Shown in pieces: positions 42,475-51,779 of a DNA stretch of 64,000 nucleotides. The number at the start of each line of letters is the position of its first letter. Positions within the stretch are counted from its first letter, which is position 1. The stretch comes from Clostridiales bacterium (GTDB lineage: Bacteria; Bacillota; Clostridia; Christensenellales; Pumilibacteraceae). The position numbers and the translations under genes are program-made. The notes beneath the pieces were generated by a model. That model was given only the letters and a program-made list of their open reading frames with translations. It was not told the origin of the DNA and did no database searches. The DNA is taken from contig JAFLVG010000001.1 in the NCBI GenBank assembly GCA_022508445.1, positions 286,508-350,507 of the forward strand, in the 5' to 3' direction.

Positions 42475-44826
42475 TTAAATTTCGGTAAATACCGGATCGG
42501 ATATGGTAACTGCGCACAGGAACGAGCCGATACCGGGCGTTGCTTTGGTTTCAGACGACCAATAGCCACGATTGTTCATAAACTCCTCGCCTTCGTACAC
42601 GAGCGTGCCGTTGAGGTAAAGCTCCACAAGATCGTCCTTGCGCACCACCTTGACCGCAGTATCGCCGTTTAAAATATCCACGCCGTCGGGCAAGTCGTAT
42701 TCCGTCCAGGTCGCGTCGTCGAGATTGGGAGTGAACTTGACGGTGGTTTCGGTACCCGATCCGCCGTTTTTGATGACAAATTGCAACGAGGAAGTCACGC
42801 GCTCGCTTTTGAGATAAATGAGTATCTTGGCGTCGTATATTCCGCTTAAACTGAGCGGCGATATATTCGACATCGTGAACTCGATACTGAAATTGCCGTT
42901 AAACGTCTTTGTGCTCTTTATGCCGTTGATGTATTCGTTGTCGGGCGGCCAGTCGAGCGTGTCGCCTCCGCCGCCGGACTCACCCAAGTCGATTGCGCGA
43001 AGTTGATATTTATTGCCGTCCACATTGACGTAGCTACCCACATAGAAGGGCTTGCTCGCGATGTACTGTTCGATTGTCTCGACGTCAGAAACAACCGTTA
43101 CGTCCGTGAAATACGCACCTGCGCCGAGCGTATACAAAACAGGCGTGGCGGAACCCAAAAGATCGGCTGTAATGCGCCTTACGAACTTGCCGTTGATTTC
43201 CAAATAATAGGTGCCGCCCAGCTTGATAAGTCCGAGCTTTGTAACACCGCTTGTGGAAACGCAGTCGGGGAACTCGGTAGGCACGCCGCCCTGCCGCACA
43301 AACGCCGCGCCGCTGTTTGCGGAAGCTCCGTATGTTACGCCGAGCTTGGCGTAGTCCATATATCCGCCTGTTGCCGCCATAATGCCTAATTCGGTGCCGT
43401 TTTTCGAGCTTGCGCGGTTTTGAACATTGGCTGTAACGTACCAATTGCTATCGTCGGCAACAAGAGGAATGTACGCGTCGCCGCTCTCGTTGCTCCTCGC
43501 GGTAACCGTCGCTTGGGCGTTTTCGGAGTCGAACTGCACTTCGCGCGCGCTCGTTCCCGTTTCGCCTTTTACGGTAAGCTCCGAGCCGATGTCGAACAAA
43601 CCCGAACTGCTCACGGGCTTTTCTTTGACGGTGAACGTCTTTTCGGTATTTACCTCGTTGTTGCTCGTAGCCGTAGCAACCACCGTGAACGATGACGAAA
43701 CCGCACTCTTCGCAATCGTAAGCGCACCCGAGGGCAAAAGCGTAACGCCGTCTACCGGTGCTTTAAGCGTGTACGTCGCCGTCTTGTCTATGGTGAATAC
43801 AGGTGCGACCGTGCTCGTAAGCTGATACTCTCCGGGCGTAAGCTCGCTTGTGAGTCCGTTGATTTCGATATGCTCGGCAAGCTGGAACTTGGCAAGCTCG
43901 GCAAGCACTTCCGTCGGATCGTTACTCATAGAGTAATCGCTGACCGTCAACTTTTGGTTTTGCCCGAACACGCCGGGGTACGTATCGGTATCCTCGAAAA
44001 GCGGAACGTCGAACACGTACTTAAAGCTCTGCTCGTTGCCGGCGTTGTCCTTGAACTCTGCTATTACGTAGTGCGTGATTCCACGGCGGATTATGGTAAA
44101 GTCCACGCCGTTGTCGATGGAAAACGCTTCGTCCGTAATGCTAGTTTCCTTGTGATCGGGCACGGTCGTGGCGTATTTCCAACCGCCGTAATAAGCGTTA
44201 ACTCTTCCGTCGCCGTGCTCGCGCAGAATGTACCAGAACATGGTGTTGCCAATCGGGTGTCCTGCGTCAACGAGGAAAGAGCCTACGCCCCACATGCCGT
44301 AGCTGTCGCCTTCTGTATATCCGCGGCGCTCTATGTGCGTTTTGAAATACCAGGTTTGACCGCGAGCATTGGCAAGCAGCTGCGCCTGCCTGTTTTCGAT
44401 CTTCACCGGTCCGCCGGTCGCCTGCTCTCCGAAGTCGATATCGCCGTTGTAAAACCCGAGCTGCGTCATAAAGTTGTTGCGCGAGACCTTGAACTGCACC
44501 TCGACTTTTTTGTCGGGATAATCTTTGAGCGCAATTGTAACCGTCGCAGTGCCTGCGCCCACGGCGTCCACCGTGGCGTACTTATCGACGACCACAACCT
44601 CGCTGTTGCTCGACGTACACTCGACTTCCGCATTAGCCGGGTATTTGGCGTACATGAGCGTCATTCTTGCGCCGACAAGCACGTCGTAATACGAATCGCT
44701 GCGAAGCTCGATTGACGGCTGTCTCTTTTTTGGCGTAGTACTTCCGCCGCCGCTACAACCTACAAGCATAGACATAACGACGGCAAGCACGAGCGCTAAA
44801 ACCGATAATAACTTGCTTTTTTTCAT
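42475..44826 (-). CDS. Large surface lipoprotein with Ig-like (BIG2-type) and glycan-binding-like domains
   Basis: A 783-residue lipoprotein (MKKSKLLSVLALVLAVVM..., lipobox L-V-G-C-S-G-G-G-S). Residues ~40-125 look like a bacterial Ig-like domain ('ANAEVECTSSNSEVVVVDKYATVDAVGAGTATVTIAL' region). Beta-sandwich modules with 'FGQNQKLTVSDYSMSNDPTEV' follow, and near the C-terminus a module 'FNGNFSIEFTMSNISP' like those of the giant neighbour. No catalytic motif is recognised. It probably holds polysaccharide or acts as a scaffold at the surface. It lies 13 bp upstream of the GH43 gene and 16 bp after the giant lipoprotein gene, so all are in one operon. Confidence 0.75.
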   Translation of the reverse strand: MKKSKLLSVLALVLAVVMSMLVGCSGGGSTTPKKRQPSIELRSDSYYDVLVGARMTLMYAKYPANAEVECTSSNSEVVVVDKYATVDAVGAGTATVTIALKDYPDKKVEVQFKVSRNNFMTQLGFYNGDIDFGEQATGGPVKIENRQAQLLANARGQTWYFKTHIERRGYTEGDSYGMWGVGSFLVDAGHPIGNTMFWYILREHGDGRVNAYYGGWKYATTVPDHKETSITDEAFSIDNGVDFTIIRRGITHYVIAEFKDNAGNEQSFKYVFDVPLFEDTDTYPGVFGQNQKLTVSDYSMSNDPTEVLAELAKFQLAEHIEINGLTSELTPGEYQLTSTVAPVFTIDKTATYTLKAPVDGVTLLPSGALTIAKSAVSSSFTVVATATSNNEVNTEKTFTVKEKPVSSSGLFDIGSELTVKGETGTSAREVQFDSENAQATVTARSNESGDAYIPLVADDSNWYVTANVQNRASSKNGTELGIMAATGGYMDYAKLGVTYGASANSGAAFVRQGGVPTEFPDCVSTSGVTKLGLIKLGGTYYLEINGKFVRRITADLLGSATPVLYTLGAGAYFTDVTVVSDVETIEQYIASKPFYVGSYVNVDGNKYQLRAIDLGESGGGGDTLDWPPDNEYINGIKSTKTFNGNFSIEFTMSNISPLSLSGIYDAKILIYLKSERVTSSLQFVIKNGGSGTETTVKFTPNLDDATWTEYDLPDGVDILNGDTAVKVVRKDDLVELYLNGTLVYEGEEFMNNRGYWSSETKATPGIGSFLCAVTISDPVFTEI

Positions 44827-44842
44827 TAAAACCTCTTAACTA

Positions 44843-47800
44843 TTATGCGTTGTCGTAAATTTTGAAGTTGGAGATTGTGACCTTATCGCCTTCCGAACCA
44901 TCATTGTTGAATCCGTAAATGAATATGCGCTTGGCGTCGCCGTCATTGAAATTAGGCTGTTTCCACGTAGTTACATCATTTCCGGAAACAAAATCGAAAT
45001 ACAGCTCGTTACCTACGCGACGAATCTTAACGGTTATCGAGAACGCTCCGTCCCCTGCTGAAACCGTAATGTTCTTTTCGTCACCCCAAGCCCTTTGCAC
45101 TAAGAATCTGCCGTTTTTGAGCTTATTCTGGATAACAGCAAGATTGCCTTCCCATCCGTCATTATCGTTATCGACAAATATACCGACAATGTTGTCGTTC
45201 ATTTTGCCGCTGTAAGTAATTGTAAGCTCTGCGGTCTGTCCGGGTACGATAAAGCACGAACTGCGCATCAAGTCGGCAAACTGTCCGGGATCGGGTGCGT
45301 TAAAACCGCCAAACGGAAGGTCGTAATTATCCTCGACTTTATTGTTGCCGTTGCGGTCCGTAAAGTAGAAGTCAATATCGGGTTTAGTTGTGCCGCCCGT
45401 CAGTTTAACGTCGCTGACGGTTGCCGTGCAGTTCTTTACCGAGATCCTTACAGGCACTTCGTGAATGTAATCGACGGGATTTCTCAAAATTTCTCGACTG
45501 TCGTTGTCCATTTTAAATCCGGTAATTTCTTCAAAACTCGTGCCGTTGTGCTTATAGAACTTGTAGTATCCGTTAACAACCGCAATCTTAAACGTGGTTT
45601 TGCCCGTCATATCGAACTCGCTGTTCGAAGTGGAAACCCACTGTCCGCCGCGGAACGTACTTGACAAAGGCGTACCACGCAAATCCGCAGTCTGCGTAAT
45701 CGAGGTCATAAACGTTTCAATATGGTAATTGCCGTCTTTGGCAACAATGTAGAACTGATTGGCTGTGCCGCCCATTGAAATCATCAGCTTGGGAAAATCG
45801 GTTGTGTTCACATAGTTCGATACCGTAAATTCAAGCTCGAAGTCGCCTATGACCGACTGTTTGAGCTTTGCGGAATATCCGGCTTCGACATATCTCTGTT
45901 CGTCTACAACGCCGTCCTCGTTTTTGCCGAACGTTACAGACCAGCCTTCCTCATTGGGAGATGAGTCGTAGTTGAGTGTTGCGCCGCCAGAAACGGTAAG
46001 CACGTTGTTTTCGGTCGCGCGCGCGGTGGCGGTGACGCCGACCGTGGCGGAAGCGAGTGTCTTGCCGTCCTTTACGAGCGAGATTGTGACGGTTGCCGTT
46101 TCCGTGTCGGTGATGTCGGCGGACGCAGATATACGGTTTTCCGTAAGCGTTATCTTGTCACTGCCGGTTATTGAATACTGTACGGTTATGCCCGCCGCCT
46201 GCAAAGCATCTTTGTTGACCTCGCTCGTCGTGCCGTTGTCCGCATAGGCGGTGTAACCGATTTCAACCGCCGCGCCGCCGGGAATCACTGTGACGTTGGA
46301 CTCGGTCGCGGTAATCGAATAGAACGTTTGCGGGACATAGTCGGTGCCTTCCACCGTGAAGTTTGTCACGGTAACGGTTTCATTGGCGTCCGCGGCATTG
46401 CCGAACGAGAAGAACGAAAGATCGTTTGCTGTGTTGGTGTCGAATAAGCCGAGCACCTTGCCGTTTGCGATTACGCGAGCCTTGCCGCCCTTTCTCTCCC
46501 AGCGGAAGTGCACGTATTTGGCATTTCCGTCAAGAACGGGTATATTCGTTTTGCCGCCCCAGTTGCCGGGGAAATGTTGCATTTCGAGCGTGCCGTTAGC
46601 GTTGTTGATGTGGTACTCGTAGTTGCCCGTTTTGAGTATGAGCTTCGCGTCGCCCATTTGCGGCTTGCTGTACTCGACGTCAAACTCCACGGCGCAATCG
46701 TTGTCGATAGGATCGGTATAGTACACCATGTTGTAGAAGCCGTCGCGAAGGTGCCAGTCGCCGTGATTGCTGTCGTTGTTGTAGCAACCGTTGGGCAGGC
46801 TCATAACGAATCCGTCGTTCGTCACCGAGTCGCCGTAGCGGTAAGAGTACAGCTTGGGCATTTGAACGTCGCTCTCATTGAGGTCTACGAACTTGATATT
46901 GCTGACCACTGCCGACACACCGTTTGTGCTTATACGCACGGGGCATTCGGCATAGTAGTCTTTGTAGTTGCGGTACAGCGTTACCTGCGAAGGATTGCCG
47001 TCTTTGGTGTCGCTGTCGAAGAAGAATTTGAGTTCTGTGCCGTTGCGGTATACGTGATACACGCCGCCGAGCGATACGATTTTGTAGGTGTCGACCGCCG
47101 TCGTGAAGTCTTCCACCGCGTAGCTCTCGCTGCTAATCCAGCCGACGGCGTCATGTCCTTTTGCCGACGCGCCTCTTACATACGACTCCACGTGGTGGGT
47201 GCCGCCTTGTCTGCCGTAGACGACATAGAATTGGTTGTTGGTACCGCCGAGCGAAATCATCAGTTTAGGGAAATCGGCCGTGGTCTTATAGTTGCTGACG
47301 GTAAACTCGATCGAGAAGTCGCCTTTTACCTTTTGCTTAAAGTTAGCCGAATATGCGTTATCCTCGTAAGCGTATTCGTTGCCTACGCCGTTTGTTCCGC
47401 GCATGGTCTCGGGGAACGTGAGCGTATAGTTTTGGTCGGTGTCGCCTGTGGTGTCGAGAATGACGCCGCCCTTGACCTCGATAAAGTTATTGGAGGTAGC
47501 TTTATTTATAAATGTTAATGTGAAGTCCATCGTGTCGATGACATCTGCGCCCTTTTTGAGCGATACGGTGACGACTGCGTCATAGCTGCCTGCGGCGACT
47601 CCGCTCTTGCCCTTGACCTTGCCGTCTGCGCTCAGCTCGAACTTATCCTTATCGTCGCCGCTCAAAGCGTAAGCGAGCGTATATGTATCGTTCTCTTGTA
47701 TGGTTGCACCGTTGTGTTTGATAACTACGGGAAGCGCCTGTGCCTCTTCGGCGTTCACCAAAACAGTGCTGCTGCCGGTAGCAGAAAGCTCGTACACGTC

Positions 47801-50371
47801 CGCCGCGGTGAAAGATCTTCCTTCCGCATTGAAGTTAGCGAGCGCGGCGTACTTATTGCTGTTGTTGGTACTCCAAACATCTTCGGGAGTTCTGTTGAAC
47901 ATGTAGAATTCTATCTCGCTGTTATCGCTTATCTTATTTTCGGGATGCGTTTCATCAAACACTATTCTGCCGTTTGCGATTATACGAAGCTTGTTACCGC
48001 GAAGCTCGACGCGCACCTTGATTTTAAGAGGATTGGTTCTGTCGATTTTGAGCGTGCCGTCCTTCCACTCACCGCCGCGACGGAGCGTTAAGCCCACACC
48101 GCTCGACTTGTTGGTAAACTGCAATTCGTATGCGCCCGAGCTTGCATTGCCGCAATTTTCGGCGCTGCCTACGCGCATGATGAATTTCGCGTCGGTCATC
48201 ATATCGCCGAACGTCACGTCGTAGTCGAGGGCGTATCCGCCGTCGTCCAATACTCCCGTATAGTACAGCTTGTAATCGCCCCAACCACCGTACTGCCAAC
48301 CGTCGGCATCGGGATTGGTTATGATGGGCGTGACCATTTTAAAGCCGGTTTCTCCGTCAAAGGTGTAGCTCTGGTGTTCGCTCCAAAATTTGTGCTCACT
48401 GCTCGCTTTGTTGCCGTTCGTGATGGATATTTCGCTCAACTTGACCGAGCAACCTTCGGTGGCGATTTTTACGGGCAATGCTCTGTCGTAGTTCACGTAC
48501 TGCCTGACGATTGTCGTTTGATTGGCGAGCTGCTGTTGATTGTCGACCGCAAAGAAGGGACGCAGTGTGCCGTCAATATAGATGTTGTACACGCCGCGAT
48601 CGCTCACGGTGAGCTTGAACGTGTGTTCATCGTTGGGATTCCAATTGTTTATCCATTGAGTGTTGTGCCAGCCCGCAGTTGTAAAGCCGTTGCTTTCGGT
48701 GCCCTGCGTATACGATTCAATGCGGAACTGACCGGCATTGTTGTACACAAGATAGAAGTTGTTTTTGTCCGCGCCGAGCGATACTTGGAGCTTGGGAGTA
48801 TTCTTGTTTGTCTTGTACTGCGAGAACTTGAATTCGATTGAATAGTTCTTGCTCGGCTGTGTCTTGAACACCGCGCAGTAATTGGTCTTTTGATATACGT
48901 CCTCGTTGCCGCTGCCGGAAAGGCTAATGCCGTTTTTGGCCATGCGCGACTCGGGGAACGTGAGCGTGTAGTTTTCGCCTTCGCCGCCGATTTCCACGCC
49001 GCCGTAGGTATTGACGTAGTCGTTTTCGTCGTTAAGGCTCTTTTGCAAAATCTCTATGCGGAGGCCCTGCTTGACCAATCCGTCCTCGGTTGCGCAAATG
49101 AGCGTTACATATCCCGCCGCGTCGTCCGAAAGCGTGAGCGTAGCTCTTCCGCCCGCTTCGGTTACGGTAGCGTTACCGCTTGACATTTCGGTTTTGTCCA
49201 CCGACCACACGAGGTTGACGCCCGCCGCTCTATCGGTAGGATATGCCGCCGCGGTGTAAACCTGGCTGTCGCCCTTGACCATTTCGTTCTGATGCGTTTC
49301 TTTTATGGCGATAGCAGATACGCCGCGGTTGGTGTAATATTGCGCTATCGCGGCGTCGACGTCGCTTTGATCGCTCGAATACGTGTAGTTGCTGACGTCA
49401 AACGCAAGCTCCTGTCCGTAAATACCGGCGTATGTAGCAACGTCGGCATGGCTCGCGTCCGACATCGTGTACTTGTGATAAAATCCGCCGATAGAGCAGT
49501 AGTAGTCGAGTCCGTTTCTGATAATTACAAACTCGACATTTGTAAAGCCGGTGGCAAGATTTGAATAGCCATCGGGAACGCCCTCATAGCCGCCGGCAGC
49601 GCCCCAGCCCGGATAGAACTGTTTGACAAACATGCTGAAAGAGCCGCGATTGGCGGTGCCGCGAAGTCCGAACCACATGGCGTTGTCGCCTACCGCGCCG
49701 TTCACGGGAAGGAAGGACGCTATGCCGAACGACGTGTTGTTGGAAATATCCTGCGGCGCCATGTCGAGCGTGTACTTGAATACGAATTGCGTCGCCGCCT
49801 CTTTTACGGGTATTGCCGCCTGGCCTCCCGTTATCGAAATTTTGGCGCCGACCTCGCTGTCCTCATACGCGCTCGTCCAGCTTCCGCGGTTGAGCTCATG
49901 ATTGAAGAAGTAATTTCTTACGGTCACTCTGACTGTCTTCTTTACGCTTTCGTCGCGGTCGAGCGTGAGCGTAACGGTTGTTTGACCTTTGTGAACGCCC
50001 GTCAGCATTTGTGTTGTCTCATTGTAGCTGACGTTGCTGTTGTTTAACGACACGTTCACCTTTTCGCCGGAAACAGACGTGCCGTTTTTGTACACCGTCC
50101 ATTCGAGCTTTTTCGAGCCGCTGATGTCAAGCTCGATATTGACGTCGCCGCTGACCGAAATCTCGTACTCGTCGTCCTGCGGATCGTTATACTCCTCGTG
50201 GCAGTTGTCGCAATATCCGTCATGATCGGAATCCACGTGCTGTGTGCATTCCGTGGGCAGTGTCGGATTCTTTCCGCCGCTTTTCTTGCCGCAAGCGGAA
50301 AGCGCTATGACCGATGTGCAACAAGAAGTTGCAAGCAACGTTGCTAGCAGTGCTTTTAGTCCTTTTTTCAT
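44843..50371 (-). CDS. Giant repeat-containing surface lipoprotein (1842 residues)
   Basis: A lipoprotein (MKKGLKALLATLLATSCC..., lipobox L-S-A-C) with a short Asp/His/Cys motif 'VDSDHDGYCDNCHEEYND', then an Ig-like part and at least three related beta-rich modules of roughly 400 residues each. The same signature recurs as 'FKFSQYKTNKNTPKLQVSLG', 'FTVSNYKTTADFPKLMISLG' and 'FTVSNYVNTTDFPKLMISMG', each followed by a 'N-x-F-Y-(L/I/V)-V' strand and a 'SYTQG/SYVRG/TFMTS' strand. They resemble concanavalin/LamG-like glycan-binding sandwiches. Ig-like linkers ('VTATARATENNVLTVSGGA') separate them. No hydrolase motif is seen. A strong ribosome site (GGGAGG) precedes the ATG. It is the first structural gene after the LacI regulator and likely captures the target polysaccharide. 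Confidence 0.8.
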   Translation of the reverse strand: MKKGLKALLATLLATSCCTSVIALSACGKKSGGKNPTLPTECTQHVDSDHDGYCDNCHEEYNDPQDDEYEISVSGDVNIELDISGSKKLEWTVYKNGTSVSGEKVNVSLNNSNVSYNETTQMLTGVHKGQTTVTLTLDRDESVKKTVRVTVRNYFFNHELNRGSWTSAYEDSEVGAKISITGGQAAIPVKEAATQFVFKYTLDMAPQDISNNTSFGIASFLPVNGAVGDNAMWFGLRGTANRGSFSMFVKQFYPGWGAAGGYEGVPDGYSNLATGFTNVEFVIIRNGLDYYCSIGGFYHKYTMSDASHADVATYAGIYGQELAFDVSNYTYSSDQSDVDAAIAQYYTNRGVSAIAIKETHQNEMVKGDSQVYTAAAYPTDRAAGVNLVWSVDKTEMSSGNATVTEAGGRATLTLSDDAAGYVTLICATEDGLVKQGLRIEILQKSLNDENDYVNTYGGVEIGGEGENYTLTFPESRMAKNGISLSGSGNEDVYQKTNYCAVFKTQPSKNYSIEFKFSQYKTNKNTPKLQVSLGADKNNFYLVYNNAGQFRIESYTQGTESNGFTTAGWHNTQWINNWNPNDEHTFKLTVSDRGVYNIYIDGTLRPFFAVDNQQQLANQTTIVRQYVNYDRALPVKIATEGCSVKLSEISITNGNKASSEHKFWSEHQSYTFDGETGFKMVTPIITNPDADGWQYGGWGDYKLYYTGVLDDGGYALDYDVTFGDMMTDAKFIMRVGSAENCGNASSGAYELQFTNKSSGVGLTLRRGGEWKDGTLKIDRTNPLKIKVRVELRGNKLRIIANGRIVFDETHPENKISDNSEIEFYMFNRTPEDVWSTNNSNKYAALANFNAEGRSFTAADVYELSATGSSTVLVNAEEAQALPVVIKHNGATIQENDTYTLAYALSGDDKDKFELSADGKVKGKSGVAAGSYDAVVTVSLKKGADVIDTMDFTLTFINKATSNNFIEVKGGVILDTTGDTDQNYTLTFPETMRGTNGVGNEYAYEDNAYSANFKQKVKGDFSIEFTVSNYKTTADFPKLMISLGGTNNQFYVVYGRQGGTHHVESYVRGASAKGHDAVGWISSESYAVEDFTTAVDTYKIVSLGGVYHVYRNGTELKFFFDSDTKDGNPSQVTLYRNYKDYYAECPVRISTNGVSAVVSNIKFVDLNESDVQMPKLYSYRYGDSVTNDGFVMSLPNGCYNNDSNHGDWHLRDGFYNMVYYTDPIDNDCAVEFDVEYSKPQMGDAKLILKTGNYEYHINNANGTLEMQHFPGNWGGKTNIPVLDGNAKYVHFRWERKGGKARVIANGKVLGLFDTNTANDLSFFSFGNAADANETVTVTNFTVEGTDYVPQTFYSITATESNVTVIPGGAAVEIGYTAYADNGTTSEVNKDALQAAGITVQYSITGSDKITLTENRISASADITDTETATVTISLVKDGKTLASATVGVTATARATENNVLTVSGGATLNYDSSPNEEGWSVTFGKNEDGVVDEQRYVEAGYSAKLKQSVIGDFELEFTVSNYVNTTDFPKLMISMGGTANQFYIVAKDGNYHIETFMTSITQTADLRGTPLSSTFRGGQWVSTSNSEFDMTGKTTFKIAVVNGYYKFYKHNGTSFEEITGFKMDNDSREILRNPVDYIHEVPVRISVKNCTATVSDVKLTGGTTKPDIDFYFTDRNGNNKVEDNYDLPFGGFNAPDPGQFADLMRSSCFIVPGQTAELTITYSGKMNDNIVGIFVDNDNDGWEGNLAVIQNKLKNGRFLVQRAWGDEKNITVSAGDGAFSITVKIRRVGNELYFDFVSGNDVTTWKQPNFNDGDAKRIFIYGFNNDGSEGDKVTISNFKIYDNA

Positions 50372-50478
50372 TATTTTCCTCCCAAAATTATTTACAAAGA
50401 TTGTGCGCCGATTTTTTCAGCTCGGCAGCTGTATTATGGCTTTTTGCTTCGTCAGAAGAGTTGACAATTTTCTTTTTA

Positions 50479-50512
50479 TTTGCTTTAAGCTTTGCAAAAA
50501 GCTTAAAGCAAA
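50479..50512. promoter_or_regulatory. Perfect 15-bp inverted repeat beside the main operator
   Basis: TTTGCTTTAAGCTTT, 4-nt loop, perfect complement. There is no T-run in either direction, so a regulatory site or message structure is more likely than a terminator. It overlaps the GCAAA edge of the LacI-type palindrome. Confidence 0.5.
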
Positions 50513-50535
50513 TGTGTTAACGTTAACACATTTGC
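50508..50535. promoter_or_regulatory. LacI-type operator O1 for the glycan operon
   Basis: 28-bp perfect palindrome centred on CG: GCAAATGTGTTAAC and its complement. It contains TGTTAACGTTAACA, the core also found upstream of lacI-family gene at 51599-51620, and lies 137 bp before the giant lipoprotein start. I could not identify the operon's -35/-10 with confidence. Confidence 0.85.
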
Positions 50536-50602
50536 GCGTTTTATGTTTTCGCCGTTGATGCGTTTGTTGTAGCGGAACCCCCTCGATCCGCGGTTGGTAA
50601 TT

Positions 50603-51571
50603 TTATGCCGTTTCGCCGTTGTGCAGAGTAACTGCTATACTTAGCGCTATTCTGTCGTTTACTTTGCCCTCGATCTTATCCAAGAGCATTTTTACTACCG
50701 TTTGTACAAACTTCGGTTTGTTTGTGCCGATTGTCGTTAGATCGATCGGCATAGATATATCCGCCTGAATATCGTCGTAACCCACTACTTTCACGTCCGC
50801 GCCCATGCTTCTGACGCACTTGACAGTGTCGTATGCGAGCATGTCGCTGAAACAAAAGATTCCGTCCGGAAGCGAGCCGTGTTGTGCCTTGAAAAATTCT
50901 ATGGCGTCGAGCACACCTCCTGTGCTGTCAAGCGTATATGCAGTGAAGCCGTTTTTTTCAAGCACCTCCGCAAAGCCCTTGTATCTGTCTTGAACACAGG
51001 TGATGCCGAACGATACCGACATATACGCAAAGCTTTTGCATCCGCTTTGAATCAGCTTTTGCGCCGCGAGCGCGCCACCGTTAATGTCGTCGGTCGTCAT
51101 GTAGTCGATAACGTCAATCTCGCTGCGCCGCCCGAGAATCATGAGCGGAACGCCGAGCGCCTTTACCACATTCCCCAGCGTGTCGTCCGGTTCCAAGAAG
51201 CTTATAATCGCCGACGCGCCGCCCGATATGGCCTGACGGTAAACCGACTCGGTAATGGTGTGCGAGTGAAGAAAAATGGTCTGTATCTCATAGCCGTTCG
51301 CCTGCAATTCCTTTTGCAGATAGTCAACCATCACGGCAAAATAGACGTTGATAAGACTATCGAAAACAACGGCAACGCTCTTCGAGCCGCCCGTGCGAAG
51401 TCTTATGGCCACGCTGTTCGGCACGTATTTCAATCGATCAGCCGCGTCAAGCACTTTGAGCCGCGTGTCCGCAGATACGTAACCATTGCTCCTAAACACA
51501 CGCGATACCGTTTGCGGAGTTACCCCGATTGCCGAAGCGACGTCTTTAATTGTTACCCTCTTGCTTTCCAT
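50603..51571 (-). CDS. LacI-family transcriptional regulator of the glycan locus
   Basis: A 322-residue repressor. The N-terminal helix-turn-helix 'TIKDVASAIGVTPQTVSRVF' and hinge helix '...RLKYVPNSVAIRLRTGGS' are classic; the rest is the two-lobe periplasmic-binding-protein-like sensor ('VAVVFDSLINVYFAVMVDYL', 'YMTTDDINGGALAAQKLI', 'GVLDAIEFFKAQHG', 'VKVVGYDDIQADISMP'). It should bind the palindromes containing TTAACGTTAA upstream of its own gene and upstream of the giant lipoprotein gene, and release them when a sugar from the locus binds. It lies at the head of the minus-strand locus. Confidence 0.94.
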   Translation of the reverse strand: MESKRVTIKDVASAIGVTPQTVSRVFRSNGYVSADTRLKVLDAADRLKYVPNSVAIRLRTGGSKSVAVVFDSLINVYFAVMVDYLQKELQANGYEIQTIFLHSHTITESVYRQAISGGASAIISFLEPDDTLGNVVKALGVPLMILGRRSEIDVIDYMTTDDINGGALAAQKLIQSGCKSFAYMSVSFGITCVQDRYKGFAEVLEKNGFTAYTLDSTGGVLDAIEFFKAQHGSLPDGIFCFSDMLAYDTVKCVRSMGADVKVVGYDDIQADISMPIDLTTIGTNKPKFVQTVVKMLLDKIEGKVNDRIALSIAVTLHNGETA

Positions 51572-51598
51572 TCGCCCTTACCGAAAAAAATGCACAGC

Positions 51599-51620
51599 TA
51601 TATGTTAACGTTAACATATA
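51599..51620. promoter_or_regulatory. LacI-type operator O2 in the regulator's leader
   Basis: 22-bp perfect palindrome TATATGTTAAC and complement, downstream of the regulator's promoter and 28 bp before its ATG, so a repressor bound here would block its own transcription. Confidence 0.82.
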
Positions 51621-51650
51621 TATGCTTACGGGCAGTTCTCATCTTTCCCA

Positions 51651-51668
51651 TAGGTGAACGTTAACATA
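51651..51668. promoter_or_regulatory. LacI-type half-degenerate operator O3
   Basis: GTGAACGTTAACA: one half-site fits the O1/O2 core exactly (GTTAACAT) and the other differs. It lies just downstream of the predicted start site of the regulator gene. Confidence 0.6.
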
Positions 51669-51679
51669 TATCTACGGTA

Positions 51680-51708
51680 TATATAACACATAAATTACGG
51701 CTTGTCAA
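51680..51708 (-). promoter_or_regulatory. Promoter of the LacI-family regulator gene
   Basis: On the minus strand perfect TTGACA, 17-bp spacer, TATATA; start near 51673, followed by operators O3 and O2 in the leader. Confidence 0.78.
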
Positions 51709-51743
51709 TACTTTTTAAAATTTTTTTAAATTTATATACAAAA

Positions 51744-51773
51744 GCCGAGCTGAACCATATGGCACAGCTCGGC
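51744..51773 (-). terminator. Terminator hairpin downstream of a decayed minus-strand gene
   Basis: GCCGAGCTG/CAGCTCGGC 9-bp stem (the loop contains CCATATGG), followed on the minus strand by TTTTGTATA. It would end the pseudogene unit at 51780-52152. Confidence 0.7.
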
Positions 51774-51779
51774 ATACTC

